This document shows positions 51,228 through 59,415 of a stretch of DNA of 64,000 nt, piece after piece. Below the pieces are notes generated by a model. It did no database searches. It was not told where the DNA came from and saw nothing but the letters and a program-made list of their open reading frames with translations. Origin of the DNA: an uncultured Lachnospiraceae bacterium (GTDB lineage: Bacteria; Bacillota; Clostridia; Lachnospirales; Lachnospiraceae); contig CAJTQO010000016.1 of assembly GCA_910578405.1 (NCBI GenBank), positions 5,892-69,891 on the forward strand, given 5' to 3'. Position 1 is the first letter of the stretch, and each line of letters begins with the position of its first letter. A program made the position numbers and the translations under genes.

Positions 51228-52343
51228 TTATTGATAGATGTCCACTTCCAAATCAATATCCCCATTTACAATATACTGGTTGCTCTCTGCAAACAAACCG
51301 CACAGGGCATACCGGAAGCCGTTCTTCCAAGCCGCATAACTAAACCCATAGTCAACCAACGCCTTGCAATCGTGCATTTCCCTCCACCAATCTTCCATCA
51401 CCCGCTTCAACCCCTCATCCCTGTGGCTGCGAAACATCAACTGCGTGTTGATTAAACCATAATGCGCCGGAAACCCTTCCTTCCGGTACTGCATCAATTT
51501 CCTGCGCCGCCGGATATTTTCCTCGTCCTCCGTCATGGACATAGCAAGCGCGTCATATAAATCATCCTGGTCATAGGATGGGAAACAGACAAAGGATGCG
51601 TTTCTTCCATAGATTTCATAAAATTGTTCCAAAGGCCCCGCAATCTGCACCTGCGGTTCCACCCAAAAACTGAAATCATACTCTCCTAACATCTCATAAG
51701 GTTTCACCTTATACTTGTAATAAGCATCTGCCGGATGCTGCATATCCTCTTCGCTAAGCAGACGGAATTCCCATGCCCCCGCCTTCTTTCCGTCCAAATC
51801 CTTCCTATCGGTAAAGCATATATAATCCCAAAGCACATTCCGGTATTCCGGCAGCGGCAGCTGGCCTTCCCCTTTCACCAGGCAAGTGTACACTGCCCCT
51901 TTGCCGCCTTGAAGCAAATTTTTTTCTCCGCGCCATCCTTCCTGCCTTTGCTGCAATGCCCTGCTTTGCGCTTCCGCATAAGCATTCCCGGTCTTAAGCA
52001 GCAGGCTGCGCAGCGTTTTCTCCCGGTGAAGCTGCTCTTCCCGCCCCATAGCCGTATAGAAACATTGGTACTGGCATACTAACAGCCTTAAAATCTGTAT
52101 GCACCGCCCCACATCATTTAACTCTATGCAGCGGGCCAGCCCCATCCGGTATTCCTCCACCATATGCGGAAAAACTTCCTGCGGCCTGCTTCCGATTCCG
52201 TTCCACATAGCGCCGCCCAAGGCGCTGTCAATCAGGTTGACAATATCCTCCACCGGAAAATCTTTAAGCTCCAGACTTCCCTGTTCCAATGCAAGCAACA
52301 GCCTGCTGATAATATCCACTACTTTCTGTTCATACCTAAGCAT
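51228..52343 (-). CDS. DUF616-like glycosyltransferase with helical N-terminus
   Basis: This 371-residue protein has a helical first 130 residues and then a domain like DUF616/TOD1-type transferases: AVYTCLVKGEGQLPLPEYRN, YICFTDRKDL, ADAYYKYKVKPYEML and DFSFWVEPQVQI (the family normally has a W-D/E-x motif here). A later segment has SYDQDDLYDAL. The ATG at 52343 has GGAGG 8 bases upstream; a GTG at 52349 overlaps it. It lies between LicD and the CgeB-like pair. The sugar donor is unknown. Confidence 0.7.
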   Translation of the reverse strand: MLRYEQKVVDIISRLLLALEQGSLELKDFPVEDIVNLIDSALGGAMWNGIGSRPQEVFPHMVEEYRMGLARCIELNDVGRCIQILRLLVCQYQCFYTAMGREEQLHREKTLRSLLLKTGNAYAEAQSRALQQRQEGWRGEKNLLQGGKGAVYTCLVKGEGQLPLPEYRNVLWDYICFTDRKDLDGKKAGAWEFRLLSEEDMQHPADAYYKYKVKPYEMLGEYDFSFWVEPQVQIAGPLEQFYEIYGRNASFVCFPSYDQDDLYDALAMSMTEDEENIRRRRKLMQYRKEGFPAHYGLINTQLMFRSHRDEGLKRVMEDWWREMHDCKALVDYGFSYAAWKNGFRYALCGLFAESNQYIVNGDIDLEVDIYQ

Positions 52344-52424
52344 ACCCACATCCTCCCCATGCTATCCTCATTGCGCCTGCCGCTTTCTCTGCGCTTTATG
52401 CCCTGCATTCCCCGGCTTTCTTTT

Positions 52425-53603
52425 TTATGCCTCCCCCTCCCATACCACCGCCATCATTTCCTCCAGACGATTCCGGTACGTATGGCGCTTCTTTACCTTT
52501 TCATATCCGTTGCGCGCTATCTGCGCCCGCTCCTTCTCATGGGACAGGTAATATTCCACTTTCTCCATTAACTCTTCGTTGCTGCTATAATAATCGTAAT
52601 CCTCCCCGGCCACAAAATGCTCTTCAAATTCTTCCTGGTAATTGGTCAGCAGGAAACCGCCGTTCCCCATAATTTCAAACGCCCGAAGCGGTATCCCGGT
52701 AATAATGCTGCGCAGGGATATATTCAGATTTATTTTGGAACAACGGTAAATATAAGCGGATTCCAAATAATAGCCCGCCTGCCCTCTGTTCTCCACCAAA
52801 GGCAAAAACGGTGTCTTTTCATGGGTATATAGCACAGTCTGATACCGTTCTGACAGCATCTGCAGGATTTCCTTCCTCTGCTGCGCCGCAATCTGCCTGG
52901 CCAGATGGTAATTGGCATAGACCCAGGAAGCCTCCTCAAACCCGTCCTCATTCGGCACCCATGGCCGCGCTTTTAAAATACGCTCCATAATCTCCGGCGT
53001 CAGCATCTCTTCCAGCAAAGTTATGCCATAGATATCCTTCTGCGCCTCAATCACCCCATCCAGATATCCTCTCGTATAAGCGTCCGCCCCCTGCAGGCGC
53101 CGGAAAAGCTGGTTCTTTCTTTCCTGGTAAGTGGAACCGATAAAAGAAATCTGAGCATCAAAAATTTCCTGTATTCCCGCGTCCATACGGTAAGTGTCAT
53201 ATAAATCCACATCCGCAGCCAGTGGCAGATGATAGACCGTGTCCACTCCCCTCTTTTTCAAATCCAGCCACTGCCCTCTATCAAAAACAAACACATAATT
53301 GTACGGGAAACGGATAGTATTCGAATACAGGGCCACCAGCGGGCTGTCATAGACCCAAGACACATATTTTACCTTACAGGAATTGCAGGCCAGGGAAACC
53401 ACAGAATAATAATTGTAAGAATATACCATATCAAAACTGCCTGCCGCAATCCGGCGTACCAACTGTTCCGCCAGCCCCAAATTCAGCGTTGTGGAATGCT
53501 TCCAGTCCAGCTCAAACGTCTCCAGTTCGTCCCCCCTGGCCCGGAAAGCCTGCATCATCCCATTATTCCCGTAACTTTTCCATACGATATATAATACTTT
53601 CAT
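52425..53603 (-). CDS. CgeB-like glycosyltransferase, copy 1
   Basis: This 392-residue GT-B transferase is of the CgeB/DUF3880 type, which in Clostridia is commonly found in flagellin-glycosylation loci. The N-terminal domain holds YVSWVYDSPLVALYSNTI and VFVFDRGQWLDLKKRG. The C-terminal domain holds INLNISLRSIITGIPLRAFE, then IMGNGGFLLTNYQEEFEEHF, the nucleotide-sugar site. It overlaps the next gene by 4 bases (ATGA). It is roughly 40 percent similar by eye to copy 2, so the two arose by duplication and may add successive sugars. Confidence 0.87.
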   Translation of the reverse strand: MKVLYIVWKSYGNNGMMQAFRARGDELETFELDWKHSTTLNLGLAEQLVRRIAAGSFDMVYSYNYYSVVSLACNSCKVKYVSWVYDSPLVALYSNTIRFPYNYVFVFDRGQWLDLKKRGVDTVYHLPLAADVDLYDTYRMDAGIQEIFDAQISFIGSTYQERKNQLFRRLQGADAYTRGYLDGVIEAQKDIYGITLLEEMLTPEIMERILKARPWVPNEDGFEEASWVYANYHLARQIAAQQRKEILQMLSERYQTVLYTHEKTPFLPLVENRGQAGYYLESAYIYRCSKINLNISLRSIITGIPLRAFEIMGNGGFLLTNYQEEFEEHFVAGEDYDYYSSNEELMEKVEYYLSHEKERAQIARNGYEKVKKRHTYRNRLEEMMAVVWEGEA

Positions 53604-54778
53604 TCCATTCTCCCAAGTCCATCCAAAATCGTCCGTATCCGATGTCCATAAGTATGCGCCTCTTTCACCTTGCGCAATCCATTCGCTGCTATCTGCATAC
53701 GTTCCTCTTCATGGCCAAGGTAATAGTCCGCCTTATACAGCAAATCTTCTTTGTCCATATAATACACATAATCCACATCCGGTTGAAACCAATATTCAAA
53801 GTCCTCCTGATAATTCGTCAGCAAAAAACCTCCGCAGCCCATAATGTCCATAGCCCGTAACGGGATTCCGTCATGAATGCTCCGAAGCGTCATATTCAAA
53901 TTAATACAGGTATTTTTAAAAACCTGCGGCATCTGGGACACATAATCCACCGGCCCCTGGTTTGCCACCCTTGGCAGTTCCGGCGTTCCTTTTGGCGTAT
54001 ACAGCTTTACCTCAAAATGTTCTGACAGCATATCCAACAATTCCACCCGCTGTATGCCAGTCAGTTTTCTGGCAAGGAAGTAGTTGGCGTATACCCACGC
54101 CTCCGACTCCCATTCATCCTCTCCGCGCAAAATCGGACATACCCTGCGAAGTTCTTCCAGAACCGTCTCCTTTCCTTCCAACAATCCGTCCAGAAAGAAA
54201 TTCCCATACACCGCTTTCTGCATCCCGATAATGGCATCCAGATATCCTGCCGCATAAGGGCTGATTCCTTCCAACATGCAGCTAAAGTCCTGTGTTTCCT
54301 CCCGGTAAGTAGAGCCTACAAAGGAAATCTCCGCCCGGTATTTCCTTCCGCCGTCCGCACGGATTTTCTCATAAATTTCCACAGGAGCCGCCATAGGCAG
54401 GTAGTATACCCTGTCTATTCCATTCCTGCGGAATTCCTCACACAAGGAACGGTCAAACAAATATACCTGGTTTGTCTCGTATTTGATATGTTTCGAATAC
54501 AATAACAAATACGGCGTATCATAAACCCAGGACACATACCGGATTCCGCATAAATGACAGGCATACGCCGCCACCGGAAAAAAGTTCAGAGAAAATACAA
54601 CCGACACATCTCCGTTGCGGAGCCTGTTTTCCAGTTCCCTGCAAAGCGTATCATTCTCCCGCATTTCCTGCTTTCCAAAAGGCCATGGATAATGCTCTGT
54701 TTCACATTCATTCTGCCGGAAAGCCTCTGCCACATATTCCTGCCCAAAGCTGTCCCATTCCAATAGTAAGATTTTCAT
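53600..54778 (-). CDS. CgeB-like glycosyltransferase, copy 2
   Basis: This is a second 392-residue CgeB/DUF3880-type transferase with the same layout as copy 1: RYVSWVYDTPYLLLYSKHIK, VYLFDRSLCEEFRRNGIDRV, INLNMTLRSIHDGIPLRAMD and IMGCGGFLLTNYQEDFEYWF. The ATG at 54778 has GGAG 5 bases upstream. It is the first gene after the flagellin terminator, 157 bases from the flagellin stop, the usual position of flagellin-modifying enzymes. The acceptor is probably flagellin serine or threonine, or a sugar already on it; this is inferred from position. Confidence 0.87.
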   Translation of the reverse strand: MKILLLEWDSFGQEYVAEAFRQNECETEHYPWPFGKQEMRENDTLCRELENRLRNGDVSVVFSLNFFPVAAYACHLCGIRYVSWVYDTPYLLLYSKHIKYETNQVYLFDRSLCEEFRRNGIDRVYYLPMAAPVEIYEKIRADGGRKYRAEISFVGSTYREETQDFSCMLEGISPYAAGYLDAIIGMQKAVYGNFFLDGLLEGKETVLEELRRVCPILRGEDEWESEAWVYANYFLARKLTGIQRVELLDMLSEHFEVKLYTPKGTPELPRVANQGPVDYVSQMPQVFKNTCINLNMTLRSIHDGIPLRAMDIMGCGGFLLTNYQEDFEYWFQPDVDYVYYMDKEDLLYKADYYLGHEEERMQIAANGLRKVKEAHTYGHRIRTILDGLGRME

Positions 54779-54883
54779 ACCTGCTCCAAATATTTTAAGT
54801 ATCTATATAAAAGGCCAAACACTGTTCGGCGCCTAATCTTCCCTTAGTTTTCCCTTATTTGCACCAATTTTATTGTAATAAAG

Positions 54884-54918
54884 AAAAAAGGATTGACAAA
54901 TAATGTCAATCCTTTTTT
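54884..54918. terminator. Flagellin terminator
   Basis: A perfect 15-bp stem (AAAAAAGGATTGACA with its complement) around a 5-base loop ends in TTTTTT on both strands. It lies 17 bases after the flagellin stop. Confidence 0.93.
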
Positions 54919-54935
54919 GGTAGTTCTTAAGCTAA

Positions 54936-55859
54936 TTAACCTAACAAGGACAGAACACCCTGATTAGCCTGATTGCCCTGTGCCAGCATAGCCTGACCAG
55001 CCTGTGCCAGAATCTGGTTGTTAGAGTATTCAACCATTTCCTTAGCGATATCTGTGTCACGTACACGGGACTCAGCAGATGTCGTGTTCTCAACAACGTT
55101 ATCCAAGTTGTTGATGGTGTGTTCCAGACGATTCTGAACTGCACCAAGTGCGGAACGCTGAGATGCAACAGTTTCCAGAGACAGTTTAATCAACTGGATG
55201 TAAGAACCGATCTTGTTAGCAGCGCTTGCAGCTTTCAGGCTGGACCATTTAATCTTACCATCCAACTTAACGCTTGCAGCGATACCATTTACCTGCGCAC
55301 CACTTGCTGTTGTCCATTTTACAGAATTCCTCTGAGCGCTGGTAACAAGTTTTGTAGCCTGCATGTTGCTGATGTTGATGCTCATTGTCTGGCCTGCTTC
55401 ATTACCAATCTGAAGAACTAAACCGGAACCAGTCTTCTCAAATGTGCCTTTCAGCAGAATCTGATCATTGAACCTGGTTGTTGTAGCGATTCTGTTAATT
55501 TCAGATGTCAACTGGTTAATTTCGTCAGCGATGTACTGTTTCTGAGTTGTTGTATAAGTACCGTTTGCTGCTTTAACTGCCAGTTCGTTCATCCTCTGTA
55601 ACATATCTGTTACTTCATTCAGAGCGCCTTCAGCCGTCTGAACCATGGAGATACCATCCTGAGCATTGGAAGAAGCCTGTGTAAGACCTCTAATCTGACG
55701 TCTCATCTTTTCAGAAATAGAAAGACCTGCTGCATCATCCGCTGCACGATTGATTCTATAACCAGAAGATAATTTTTCAGTCTGTTTAGCCTGTGCGTCA
55801 GTTGTGATACCTAACATCCTGTTAGCGTTCATAGCTGTAAGATTGTGTTTTACTACCAT
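54936..55859 (-). CDS. hag: Flagellin (structural filament protein)
   Basis: This is the main filament protein, 307 residues. The conserved N-terminal half includes MNANRMLGITTDAQAKQTEK and SGYRINRAADDAAGLSISEK. A short variable region lies at about 140-215, rich in Ser, Thr and Ala (likely glycan acceptor sites), and the conserved C-terminus has QNRLEHTINNLDNVVENTTS and ending GNQANQGVLSLLG. It has a sigma-D promoter, a leader hairpin like CsrA sites, a perfect AGGAGG, and a strong terminator, all signs of very high regulated expression. It should copolymerise with the peptidase flagellin at 44085. Confidence 0.96.
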   Translation of the reverse strand: MVVKHNLTAMNANRMLGITTDAQAKQTEKLSSGYRINRAADDAAGLSISEKMRRQIRGLTQASSNAQDGISMVQTAEGALNEVTDMLQRMNELAVKAANGTYTTTQKQYIADEINQLTSEINRIATTTRFNDQILLKGTFEKTGSGLVLQIGNEAGQTMSINISNMQATKLVTSAQRNSVKWTTASGAQVNGIAASVKLDGKIKWSSLKAASAANKIGSYIQLIKLSLETVASQRSALGAVQNRLEHTINNLDNVVENTTSAESRVRDTDIAKEMVEYSNNQILAQAGQAMLAQGNQANQGVLSLLG

Positions 55860-55882
55860 ACTATATTCCTCCTTGAATATAT

Positions 55883-55900
55883 AACGGCTTCCCTGCCGTT
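55883..55900 (-). promoter_or_regulatory. Leader hairpin of flagellin mRNA, likely CsrA site
   Basis: AACGGC pairs with GCCGTT and exposes AGGGAA in the loop, 15 bases ahead of the AAGGAGGA ribosome binding site, itself a GGA motif. In Bacillus, CsrA binds one GGA in a hairpin loop and one at the ribosome binding site of hag. The same arrangement is seen here. CsrA and FliW are not in this window. Confidence 0.55.
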
Positions 55901-55984
55901 ATTGATTTGATAATACGAACCTGATTCAGATTTAAAAAATCCATATCATCATGTTCTAAGTAACATATTATTTACTTGTATATT

Positions 55985-56011
55985 ATATCGGAACGAATTC
56001 CGAATACTTTA
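55985..56011 (-). promoter_or_regulatory. Sigma-D (FliA-type) promoter of flagellin
   Basis: Minus-strand TAAA at 56008-56011, a 15-base spacer, and TCCGATAT at 55985-55992 match the flagellar sigma consensus at all but one base. Confidence 0.88.
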
Positions 56012-56066
56012 TACCTGATTTGAAATTTTTTTATTTTTTTGTCCCTAGGCTGTTTTTGCCCGGAAA

Positions 56067-56543
56067 CTACTTCTTTTTGTCCATAAACTGAGGCTGCACT
56101 GACTTAGAATCGCTCATGCTGCGGTAATAGTTAATCGCTGCCCGCGAGCCTTTCCTGCCCTGCTGGATTTCCTTTTTCCGGCCTGTAAAATAATTCTCCA
56201 TCAACGCCTTGTTCCTGGCTTCCTGCGCCTGTATGGACACGCTTTTGTCCGTCACGTCCTTTACCAGTTGCTGTAGCGCGGCAATCTGCGTCTTATACTT
56301 CTCCTTCTGTGCCGGAAGCTCCTCCCGGATATGTCCGTACAGGCTTTCAAACCCTTCATCCAACCGGTTCAGCTCATCAATCAGCGCTCCCTTTTCTTCC
56401 ATGCTGGCATCAAACGCCTCTTCCGAAAAGGAAGGCGCTTTCAAAAGTTTCTCCTGTTCCACGCACAGGCTTTCGACCCTGTCAAGGGCGGCCAGTTTTT
56501 TCCGAAGGCTTTCCTCCAGAACCTGAAGATAATTACTTATCAT
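56067..56543 (-). CDS. FlgN-like flagellar export chaperone
   Basis: This 158-residue all-helical protein (starting MISNYLQVLEESLRKKLAAL) has long coiled-coil stretches rich in Gln, Glu and Lys and a basic C-terminus. Position and form fit FlgN-like chaperones, which hold hook-associated proteins such as FlgK and FlgL before export. The start overlaps the fliS stop by 4 bases (ATGA), so it is coupled to fliS. Sequence identity in this family is always low, so the name rests mainly on context. Confidence 0.65.
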   Translation of the reverse strand: MISNYLQVLEESLRKKLAALDRVESLCVEQEKLLKAPSFSEEAFDASMEEKGALIDELNRLDEGFESLYGHIREELPAQKEKYKTQIAALQQLVKDVTDKSVSIQAQEARNKALMENYFTGRKKEIQQGRKGSRAAINYYRSMSDSKSVQPQFMDKKK

Positions 56544-56935
56544 ACGGTGCCCTTCCCTTTATTAATGCGCATAACCTCTAACCATGTTTCCCGCAAAGAA
56601 CGCAGATGAGTGCAGATTTCCTCCAATATCGCCGCGTTCTTTGTGGTATTGGCCTCTACCAAACGACGTTCCAGATATACATATATATTCTCGAAATGCT
56701 GTGCAACCGGGTATTTCATATCCAAGGTTTCCCTCAGATAGTGTATAATGTCCTCTGTCTTCACAATATTCTTGTGGGCTCTTTGAATGTCATGATGCTC
56801 AATGCCCATTTTCGCCATATTGCAGAACTTAATCGCGCCTTCATACAGCAAAAGGGTCAATTCCCCCGGTGATGCATTCATAATCTTCTCTGTTGTATAT
56901 TTGTTATATTGTGAATACGCATTTGGCAGTGCCAT
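56540..56935 (-). CDS. fliS: Flagellar export chaperone FliS
   Basis: FliS binds the C-terminus of flagellin and prevents premature polymerisation. The 131 residues have the usual helical-bundle length and motifs: NAYSQYNKYTTEKIMNASPG, LTLLLYEGAIKFCNMAK and the C-terminal LRETWLEV. The ATG at 56935 has AGGAGG upstream. It lies 7 bases after fliD, in the standard order. Confidence 0.95.
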   Translation of the reverse strand: MALPNAYSQYNKYTTEKIMNASPGELTLLLYEGAIKFCNMAKMGIEHHDIQRAHKNIVKTEDIIHYLRETLDMKYPVAQHFENIYVYLERRLVEANTTKNAAILEEICTHLRSLRETWLEVMRINKGKGTV

Positions 56936-56942
56936 ATTTTCG

Positions 56943-58439
56943 TTAACCTCCTAGTAAGCTTGATAAAGCATTCTGATTTGACTGTAACTTTGCAAGGGCC
57001 GTCTCCATTGCGGAAAACTTCTTATACCATTTGTCTTCCTTCTCAAGCAAAGCTTTCTCCTGCTTTGCAATTTTGGATTCGTAGCTCTTATACTCATCTT
57101 CCATAACCTTATCGTCATAGAATTTGCCATAGCTTCTAATCTTATCAATGCTGCTGGACATTTCGTCCATCTTTTTGTACATATTCATCGTCAATTGGGA
57201 GAAGAATTCAATTACTGTATCCGGATCCTGCTCCACCATGGCTTTCAATTGATTGGTTTCTGTCATTTTAGACGGGAAATCCTCATCGCCGCTGATATGG
57301 TAAGCGTTCCTTTCATTGTCTTCCGCCTCATAATAGCCTAACGTTTCAATGCCAAAGTTGGAAAGAACCATCTGCTTCCCGTTCACAGTCGCCCCTTTGA
57401 GCATAATCTCTTTCAATGTAGTGGAAATGCTGCCCAGGGTGGAATCCCTCCTTAACACGGAATCCTTAATCTTGCCTTCCCACTTCTCGATTTCCTTTTC
57501 GGACATTGCCTCCTTTTCTTCATCGGTCAGCGGGTCGTAGCCCTTAGAGGATTCTGCGTTATAAAGCTTATCCATTTCATTAATCAGGCTGTTATATTCT
57601 TTAATGAAATTCTTTACGGTATCATAAACGTTTTGTGTGTCACGTTTCGTGTTAAGGGTAGACTCGCCTACCTCCTTTGCCGTAATCGTCAGGCCATTAA
57701 TATTGAAGGTGTTGTTCGTCGATTCATATTCCACGCCGTTTAAGATGATTTTGGCTTTGTCACCGCCGGTTACATGGGCCGCTTTGTCGCCATATTGAGC
57801 CCCTTCCAAAAGCCCCATATTCTCAAGCAAACCTTCTCCTTGCGGATTACTGGAAGAAAATGAAATCTTTTCACCATTGTTCTTCGCTGCAATATGGAAT
57901 CTTCCGTTTGCCTGGTCAAAGCGCGCTTCCACTCCCGCATCCTGCAATTTATATGTGAAATCATTAATTGTCATCCCGTCATCAACTTGAATTGTTGTGG
58001 TCTTTCCTCCAACATTCAACTCAACTGTAGTCCCGCCTGACAAGCCTAAATCGGATAATTTTGTCCCTCCATTTGCAACGCTGCCGTCAGCCGCCGTCAC
58101 CTTCCCGCCAGTCATATACCCGGCAGAAGCAAGGTTCTTTACCTCCAACTTCTGTGTCGTATTCATAGCGTCGTCCGCCGTCACAATGCTTGCAATGGAT
58201 GAATTGGACAACTCTGTCGTCTTCTTGCTCCAGTCTCCTGCGAAACGCATATTGTCCAGCGTAGTCCGGAATAATTTATATATCTTTGCATTTAAGTCTT
58301 TCCAAGCTTCCTGTTTCCATTCAAAGGCGGTCTTTTCTTTCTTTGTTGTCTCCACCTTCTTCTTTTCTACCTTTACCATTTCCGCAATGATGGACTCCGT
58401 ATCCAAACCGGAGTTCATACCTGTAATCCTAATCGGCAT
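56943..58439 (-). CDS. fliD: Flagellar hook-associated protein 2 (filament cap)
   Basis: FliD caps the growing filament and guides flagellin folding. The 498 residues begin with the canonical MPIRITGMNSGLDTESIIAE, followed by a coiled coil, the variable D2/D3 regions with a hook-IN-type segment (about 135-185, TTIQVDDGMTINDFTYKLQD), and a C-terminal coiled coil ending NALSSLLGG. The ATG at 58439 has AGGAGG upstream. It is transcribed with flaG before it and fliS after it from the sigma-D promoter at 58977. Confidence 0.95.
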   Translation of the reverse strand: MPIRITGMNSGLDTESIIAEMVKVEKKKVETTKKEKTAFEWKQEAWKDLNAKIYKLFRTTLDNMRFAGDWSKKTTELSNSSIASIVTADDAMNTTQKLEVKNLASAGYMTGGKVTAADGSVANGGTKLSDLGLSGGTTVELNVGGKTTTIQVDDGMTINDFTYKLQDAGVEARFDQANGRFHIAAKNNGEKISFSSSNPQGEGLLENMGLLEGAQYGDKAAHVTGGDKAKIILNGVEYESTNNTFNINGLTITAKEVGESTLNTKRDTQNVYDTVKNFIKEYNSLINEMDKLYNAESSKGYDPLTDEEKEAMSEKEIEKWEGKIKDSVLRRDSTLGSISTTLKEIMLKGATVNGKQMVLSNFGIETLGYYEAEDNERNAYHISGDEDFPSKMTETNQLKAMVEQDPDTVIEFFSQLTMNMYKKMDEMSSSIDKIRSYGKFYDDKVMEDEYKSYESKIAKQEKALLEKEDKWYKKFSAMETALAKLQSNQNALSSLLGG

Positions 58440-58459
58440 ATCCTGACCTCCTATTCTCC

Positions 58460-58894
58460 TTATAACTTCTCATCCACAAGGATGCCCGCCAGTTCCCATA
58501 CTTTTGCAATCATGTCAAGGGTCTTCTCCGGAGGGAATTCTTTAATCACCTCTTTAGAATCCTTATCCACAATCTTTATTGTGACTCTGTTGGTTTCATC
58601 GTGGACTCCGAAGACAGCTTCCGACTGCGGCATATTCTTATTTAGCTTCTCCACCGCTTTCCTTATCTTCTCATTGGCCGCCTGCTGCTGCTTATTATCC
58701 TGCGCATCATCTGTCCCGGCATTCTTTTCATCATCATTTTCCACTTTTGCCACGGACACAGTAACCGGATCCACATACGCCGTCTGCTCAGGTGTGGAAA
58801 CTTCCGTGTTTTCCACAGCCGGTTTTACCTCTGCCGGTTTCTGTACAGTCTGTGACTGAATCGTCATAATGCTTCCCAATGGTTCTATTGCCAT
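58460..58894 (-). CDS. flaG: FlaG family protein
   Basis: This 144-residue protein has a variable Ala/Glu/Gln-rich first half and a conserved C-terminal FlaG domain (VFGVHDETNRVTIKIVDKD, then EVIKEFPPEKTLDMIAK). FlaG affects filament length in other bacteria and is typically encoded just before fliD. The ATG at 58894 has GGAGGT 8 bases upstream; a GTG at 58903 overlaps that site. Confidence 0.9.
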   Translation of the reverse strand: MAIEPLGSIMTIQSQTVQKPAEVKPAVENTEVSTPEQTAYVDPVTVSVAKVENDDEKNAGTDDAQDNKQQQAANEKIRKAVEKLNKNMPQSEAVFGVHDETNRVTIKIVDKDSKEVIKEFPPEKTLDMIAKVWELAGILVDEKL

Positions 58895-58976
58895 TTTAAT
58901 CACCTCCGTGTGATATTTAAAATAATGTTATTGCTACATGATACAAAAAGAAACCTATCACATACGTCTAGTTAGT

Positions 58977-59003
58977 ATATCGGATAAATTTCTCAAAAAT
59001 TTA
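58977..59003 (-). promoter_or_regulatory. Sigma-D promoter of flaG-fliD-fliS-flgN-like operon
   Basis: Minus-strand TAAA at 59000-59003, a 15-base spacer and TCCGATAT at 58977-58984 match the flagellin promoter exactly in both boxes. Confidence 0.88.
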
Positions 59004-59139
59004 CCCTTTTTTCATTAATTCCGGCAAAGGCCATTAAATATTTCCTTCTAGCTGCCTGGCAGTTTCTCATCCCTATCCGCCAGTTTTTTTCAGTATAACA
59101 TGCCATTGGGAAATTTGCAATCTTCCCAAAGCGTTTACC

Positions 59140-59275
59140 GCCACTTATTTAAAGCAAACGTTGCCGTTCATACAGATATTGCAAATAAACATCCATTTGC
59201 GAAGCAAATTTTGCATGGATTTTTACCCGTTACCGGAACGGAGTGAACAGTAACAAGCAAACCAAAACGGCCCGG
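59140..59275. repeat. Nested inverted repeats in the flaG upstream gap
   Basis: ATCCAT with ATGGAT flank TTGC-GAA-GCAA (59190-59222), and GTTAC with GTAAC flank a 16-base middle (59227-59254). There is no coding potential. The whole gap, 59004-59307, holds nothing else recognisable. Function is unknown. Confidence 0.5.
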
Positions 59276-59307
59276 AAACTTAAAACGCGGCAAAGAAACC
59301 GAAAAGC

Positions 59308-59336
59308 TTTACACCATCCCGTCCATCCATTATAAT
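59308..59336 (+). promoter_or_regulatory. Promoter of the CgeB-like gene at 59416
   Basis: TTTACA at 59308-59313 and TATAAT at 59331-59336 are 17 bases apart. Confidence 0.75.
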
Positions 59337-59415
59337 TGCATATAATGGTTTTTCTCAAAAGTAAAAAAAGACAACCCCTTGGATACTTCCTATCCGGAAA
59401 GGATGGCTTATTTAT

